DNA from: Streptosporangium sp. NBC_01495
GTDB taxonomy: Bacteria > Actinomycetota > Actinomycetes > Streptosporangiales > Streptosporangiaceae
NCBI RefSeq assembly: GCF_036250735.1
Contig: NZ_CP109430.1
Location: 5,642,001-5,706,000 of the forward strand
Length of the DNA: 64,000 bases
Reading direction: 5' to 3'
Position numbers and translations under genes: made by a program. Under the pieces are notes generated by a model. It was not told the DNA's origin. It saw only the letters and a program-made list of their open reading frames with translations, and searched no databases. The stretch's first letter is position 1; every line of letters begins with the position of its first letter. This document shows positions 60,512 through 64,000 of this stretch, piece after piece.

Positions 60512-60609
60512 GAGCGACGGCTCATACGAGCGCCGCGTCGACGTCGCGGCGCCTGATAGCGACCTGGCCGACGTGTTGGAGCGACGGCTCATACGAGCGC
60601 CGCGTCGAC
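60512..60609. repeat. Direct duplication (66-bp period) at a transposase end
   Basis: The 32-bp block starting ggagcgacggctcatacgag and ending gccgcgtcgac occurs at 60512-60543 and again at 60578-60609. It includes the last codons of the adjacent leftward transposase remnant, so the end of that element has been duplicated. Confidence 0.85.
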
Positions 60610-60792
60610 GATGCCACCGATCTTCCAGGGGCACTCGCCAACGTCGCGAAGCGCCTTGAGACGCACCTTGAGCCAGGCGTTCGCACGTTCGGCGAGGGCC
60701 CGAGCGCACCGTGGACCTTGTTGTGGCGGTGGAGAACCCGAGGTCGCCGGGCATCGCGGGCCCGCGCCGCCCTGCCGGAGGTTGAGACTCAA
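60589..60792 (-). pseudogene. C-terminal fragment of a DDE transposase (IS5/DDE_Tnp_4-like)
   Basis: The minus-strand frame contains LAERANAWLKVRLKALRDVG and CPWKIGGIVDAALV, which matches the closing segment of IS5-group DDE transposases (ER.NAWLK..RALR..... P..IG.I..AALVLL). The catalytic core is missing and the first residues of this frame are not transposase-like. It abuts the response regulator's stop codon. Confidence 0.65.
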
Positions 60793-60794
60793 GC

Positions 60795-61439
60795 TCAGGA
60801 GCCGAGGTAGCGCAGCACGGCCAGGACCCGGCGGCTGTAGCCGGTGACGTGCAGCAGGCCGAGTTTGTCGAAGATGGCGTTGACGTGTTTTTCGACGGCG
60901 CTCTGGGAGACGTGCAGCCGCTCGGCGGTGGAGGCGTTGGTCAGGCCCTGGGCCATGTGGTCGAGTACCTCGCGCTCGCGGGAGGTCAGACGGCTCAGCG
61001 GATCGGCGTGGGTGGTCCTGGCCAGGAGCTGGCGCACCACCTCGGGGTCGAAGGCCGCTCCCCCGGCGCCGACGCGGTCGAGCGCGTCGAGGAAGTCGGC
61101 GACCTGGGCCACCCGGTCCTTGAGCAGGTAGCCCACCCCGTCCACGTCACCGGTCATCAGCTCGGTGGCGTAGCGCTTCTCGACGTACTGCGACAGGACC
61201 AGCACGCGCGTTCCCGGGTGGCGCCGCCGGATCTCCAGCACCGCCCGCAGCCCCTCGTCGGTGTGGGTCGGCGGCATCCGCACGTCGGCGACCACCACGT
61301 CGGGCCGGTGCTCGGCGACCGCGGCGACGAGCGCCTCACCGTCGCCGACCGCGGCCGGGACCTCGTGGCCCTCCTCCAGCAGCAGCCGGACGAGCCCCTC
61401 GCGCAGCAGCGTGGAGTCCTCGGCCAGGATCACCCGCAC
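60795..61439 (-). CDS. NarL-type response regulator
   Basis: A 214-residue regulator from GTG 61439: acidic pair VILAEDSTLL, phosphoacceptor Asp in VVVADVRMPPTHTDEG, LVLSQYVEKRYATEL, LLKDRV. The LuxR-type DNA-binding domain is LTSREREVLDHMAQGLTNAS ... SAVEKHVNAIFDKLGL, ending HVTGYSRRVLAVLRYL. It overlaps the end of the kinase gene by 10 bp. Confidence 0.92.
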   Translation of the reverse strand: MRVILAEDSTLLREGLVRLLLEEGHEVPAAVGDGEALVAAVAEHRPDVVVADVRMPPTHTDEGLRAVLEIRRRHPGTRVLVLSQYVEKRYATELMTGDVDGVGYLLKDRVAQVADFLDALDRVGAGGAAFDPEVVRQLLARTTHADPLSRLTSREREVLDHMAQGLTNASTAERLHVSQSAVEKHVNAIFDKLGLLHVTGYSRRVLAVLRYLGS

Positions 61440-62533
61440 GGGAGCTCCGCGGTGATCGTGGTGGGCCCGCCGGGCGGGCTGTCGACACGGAGGCGGCCGT
61501 CCAGCGCGGCCACCCGCCGGGCCAGGCCCGACAGGCCGCCACCCGCCGCGCTCGCCCCGCCCACGCCATCGTCCTGTATACGCACGATGACCATTGTGTC
61601 GCGTTCGCGAACCTCAACGGTGATCGCGGTGGCGCGGGCGTGCTTGGCGGCGTTGGTCACCGCCTCGCTGACCACGAAGTACGACGCCGTCTGCACCGCC
61701 ATCGGCGGCCGGGCGGACAGCTCGCAGACGACCTTGACCGGGACGCCGGAGCGCTCGGCCACCCCGGCCAGCGCGTTGGCGAGCCCGAGGGAGTCCAGCC
61801 CCGACGGGTAGACCCGCCAGGCGACCTCACGGAGCTCGGCCAACGCCTGCTGCGCCTCCTCGTGCGCCTGCGCGAGCAGTTCTGAGCGTCCTCTGCGCGC
61901 CCGGCCGACCAGCATGGACAGCGCCACCAGTCGCTGCTGCAGCCCGTCGTGCAGGTCCCGCTCGATCCTGCGCCGCTCGGAGTCGACGGCCTCCAGCACG
62001 CCCGCGCGGCTCTCGGCCAGCTCGGTGATGCGGCGCCGCAGCGCGTCGGTGGGGTCGGGGCCGAGCATGCGTACGGCCAGCCGCCGTTCCAGTGTGTGCA
62101 CCCCCACCAGGCCCGACAGGTCCAGGAACAGCAGGACGACGCCCCCCAGGAAGGCGTAGGCGAGCAGTGGCAGGCTCGGCGTCATGCCGTCGAACGGCAG
62201 GCCCCTCCCCCAGGACCAGGAGAGGGCGACGGCCATCTCGGCGCCGTAGACGAGCAGGGTGAATACCAGGCCGCCGAGTACGCCCACCGGCACCCTGGCC
62301 GCCAGGTAGCGCAGCTCCCGCCCGTCCGGGCGATCTGTGTCGAGTTCGAGGGCGGCGGGGTCGAGACGCAGGCGGCGGGCCTCGATCGCGACCAGCCGCC
62401 GGGCCGCCCCCCGCACGGCCGGTCGGCTGGCGAACGGCAGCGTGAGCAGCAGGAACACGACGTCGAGCAGGGCGGTGACCGTACCGAGGACCACCGCGCG
62501 CAGCAGCCGCAGCCCCTCGGCGGCGGGACCCAT
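61430..62533 (-). CDS. NarL-family sensor histidine kinase
   Basis: ATG 62533 gives 367 residues. Two to four membrane helices lie in the first ~170 residues (VVLGTVTALLDVVFLLLTLP, GVLGGLVFTLLVYGAEMAVA, LPLLAYAFLGGVVLLFLDLS). The dimerisation box is ERRRIERDLHDGLQQRLVAL with the His. The ATPase domain has SEAVTNAAKHARA and DDGVGGASAAGGGLSGLARR. The input signal is unknown. It pairs with the overlapping response regulator gene. Confidence 0.9.
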   Translation of the reverse strand: MGPAAEGLRLLRAVVLGTVTALLDVVFLLLTLPFASRPAVRGAARRLVAIEARRLRLDPAALELDTDRPDGRELRYLAARVPVGVLGGLVFTLLVYGAEMAVALSWSWGRGLPFDGMTPSLPLLAYAFLGGVVLLFLDLSGLVGVHTLERRLAVRMLGPDPTDALRRRITELAESRAGVLEAVDSERRRIERDLHDGLQQRLVALSMLVGRARRGRSELLAQAHEEAQQALAELREVAWRVYPSGLDSLGLANALAGVAERSGVPVKVVCELSARPPMAVQTASYFVVSEAVTNAAKHARATAITVEVRERDTMVIVRIQDDGVGGASAAGGGLSGLARRVAALDGRLRVDSPPGGPTTITAELPCG

Positions 62534-62776
62534 GCCGCCCCTCAGCGGCGGTACGAGGGACGGCACGCGTGCCGCCGCAGCCCCTCGCACCGCTCGATCG
62601 ACCCGGCGTCCGCGATCACCGGGACGGCCGGGAGCACCGGCCCCGCGCCTGGCGCCGCGAGGCTTTCCATCAGTTCGAACAGCCCATCTGACATGCCCCG
62701 AGACTACAAACGATCGGGACGTGGCCGGAATGAGGTACATGGCCGTTCCGGGGTGCGGAAAACCACAGCGTCGGCC

Positions 62777-63469
62777 TCAGCCCGACGGCGGGATCAACGC
62801 GCCGAGCGCGGCGGCACCGTCGAGAAGGGCTCTCGATCGGGCGTCGACGCTCGCGTCCCGGGCGGCCAGCGTGGTCATCACCTCGTCCCAGCGGCGGGTG
62901 CGCCGCAGCTCCGGCATCAGCGCCCGGAGCGGGGCGATGCGGTAGCCGGCCATGCGCAGCTGATGGACGATCCGCGCGTCCCGGACATCGTCCGGGAAGT
63001 AGCGTCGCGGTCCTTTCGGGGAGGCCCGCCGGGGCACGACGAGCCCCTCCGCGTCCCAGTGCCGCAACGTCGAGGGGCGCACGCCGAGCGCGACGGCGAG
63101 CTCTGAGACGCCCATGACGTCCGAGGGGCGTACGTCGCCGATCGACTCCCCGGAGATCGTCGCGGCGGCCTCCCTGGCCAGCCTGAGCTCCCGCCGCTCC
63201 GTGTCGAGCCGGGCGTGTGCCGCGTCGAGCAGGGCGAGCAGGTCCGAGGCGGGATACGCGTGCGCCGCGCGCATGATCCTCCTGGCCTCGACCGGCCCCG
63301 TGCCGTCGGCGAGGGCTCGATAGGCCAGCGCGGAGCGCAGATGCGCCTCGTCGTAGATCCGGTATCCCGTGTCGGTGCGCGCCGCCGGAGGCAGCACGCC
63401 GTCGCGCTCCAGGTTGCGCACCTGCTGGACGGAGCACCCGGCGTGTCGCGCGACATCGACCGTCCGCAT
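62777..63469 (-). CDS. Regulator with two MerR-type DNA-binding domains
   Basis: ATG 63469 gives 230 residues. The first MerR domain is RTVDVARHAGCSVQQVRNLE ... DTGYRIYDEAHLRSALAYRA. A second MerR-like domain begins VMGVSELAVALGVRPSTLRH and continues WDAEGLVVPRRASPKGPRRY. A helical linker (LLALLDAAHARLDTERRELR) connects them. One polypeptide may thus recognise both halves of an operator. It diverges from the DUF6194 gene, a probable target. Confidence 0.87.
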   Translation of the reverse strand: MRTVDVARHAGCSVQQVRNLERDGVLPPAARTDTGYRIYDEAHLRSALAYRALADGTGPVEARRIMRAAHAYPASDLLALLDAAHARLDTERRELRLAREAAATISGESIGDVRPSDVMGVSELAVALGVRPSTLRHWDAEGLVVPRRASPKGPRRYFPDDVRDARIVHQLRMAGYRIAPLRALMPELRRTRRWDEVMTTLAARDASVDARSRALLDGAAALGALIPPSG

Positions 63470-63556
63470 ATTGGCCGACTTGCGACTTCTCACCCATCCA
63501 CCTGGGCATGTTCGGGGAAAAGTCTCCACAACCACATGAATGAAACGCTACAACAC

Positions 63557-64000
63557 ATGAGTATCGACGAGATCATCGAATTCCTCACCGGCCTCGACGG
63601 GATCCTGATCCTCAGGCCGGCACCCGGCGACGGTTCACCCGAGCTCACCTGGGGCGACGCGTTCTTCTACTACGCGCCCGACGGCGAGGTCCCGAAGACG
63701 ACCCAGCCCTTCGCGACGATCGTGACGAAGGACTACCCGGAGGACGAGCGGTCACGGCTGAACCGTCCCGGCGCCTTCCGCCTGAACGTCTCCGCGGGAA
63801 AGGACGCCTTCGTCAGCTGGACCGGTCTGCAGCCGCGCGACGCGGCCACGAGCGAGGCCGATCCGAGCGAGGCCGACTCCGTGGTGGCGCACCCCGTCTA
63901 CGGAACGCTGGGCTGGCTGGCCGTGGTGAACCCGGGGCCGAGGACGGAGCAGGCGGTCCGGGAGCTGCTTCGCACGGCCCACGACCTGGCCCGCTCGCGC
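63557..64000 (+). CDS. DUF6194 family protein, 3' end outside window
   Basis: ATG 63557 opens a frame with no stop before the window edge (148 codons). The sequence SIDEIIEFLTGLDGILILRP, GDAFFYYAPDGEVPKTTQPF, ATIVTKDYPEDERSRLNRPG and FRLNVSAGKDAF fits DUF6194, a family related to luciferase-fold/MmcQ-like small proteins of unknown role. It ends near TAHDLARSR, so only a few residues are probably missing. The divergent MerR-type gene is likely its regulator. Confidence 0.82.
   Translation, partial: MSIDEIIEFLTGLDGILILRPAPGDGSPELTWGDAFFYYAPDGEVPKTTQPFATIVTKDYPEDERSRLNRPGAFRLNVSAGKDAFVSWTGLQPRDAATSEADPSEADSVVAHPVYGTLGWLAVVNPGPRTEQAVRELLRTAHDLARSR

Overview
This is a 64-kb stretch of very GC-rich DNA from a filamentous actinomycete. 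The gene content suggests the order Streptosporangiales (relatives of Streptosporangium, Nonomuraea or Actinomadura). That is an inference from codon bias, frequent GTG/TTG starts, many ECF sigma factors, DesK/NarL-type two-component pairs, F420-type LLM oxidoreductases, a CU044_5270 protein, DUF6745 and DUF6194 proteins, and Phd/TnpB mobile elements. No rRNA, tRNA, CRISPR array, replication origin or phage structural module was seen.

Layout. 1-5 kb: the tail of a polymorphic-toxin-like protein, the wreck of a tetracycline-resistance ribosomal-protection gene, and a heterodimeric ABC exporter whose gene junction has been triplicated. 5-11 kb: an ECF sigma factor with a repeat-expanded N terminus, divergent from an alpha/beta hydrolase, then an OxlT-type MFS gene split by a 1,530-bp TnpB element and ending in its small partner subunit. 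11-17 kb: a TetR regulator with a nested palindromic operator, facing a PaoABC-type periplasmic molybdenum aldehyde oxidoreductase. 16.4-20.1 kb: poorly coding DNA with two small secreted proteins and several transposase fragments. 20-27 kb: an inositol-monophosphatase-like protein, a sigma/CU044_5270 pair, a short XRE protein, a Nudix hydrolase, gene fragments, and an LLM oxidoreductase followed by a 116-bp palindrome.

27-31 kb: a candidate defence locus made of a 1,032-residue NACHT STAND ATPase, an overlapping HTH adaptor and a divergent single-pass membrane peptide. 31-44 kb: mostly ordinary accessory chromosome. It holds a WYL regulator with a hydrolase, a DrrAB-like ABC transporter with DesKR-like regulators, an SGNH hydrolase, an isochorismate synthase, a GNAT enzyme, a nitronate monooxygenase, an SDR with an XRE/MmyB regulator, a methyltransferase and a nucleotidyltransferase-fold protein.

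44.4-53.3 kb is the most notable part. It is an eight-gene leftward operon in which seven consecutive genes are joined by 4-bp ATGA/GTGA/TTGA overlaps. In transcription order it encodes a divergent S-adenosylhomocysteine-hydrolase-like protein, an unknown protein, two methyltransferases, a tandem-GNAT protein, an aldo/keto reductase, an endonuclease/exonuclease/phosphatase-fold enzyme and a B12-binding-type radical SAM enzyme. An XRE-TPR regulator diverges from it. The set looks like an uncharacterised small-molecule or peptide-modifying pathway built around SAM chemistry.

55-64 kb: an XRE-PLD-like/Nudix two-gene unit, a DUF6745 pair, a secreted M15-type peptidase and an L,D-transpeptidase (cell wall), another transposase remnant, a NarL-type two-component system, a tandem-MerR regulator and the start of a DUF6194 gene that runs off the right edge.
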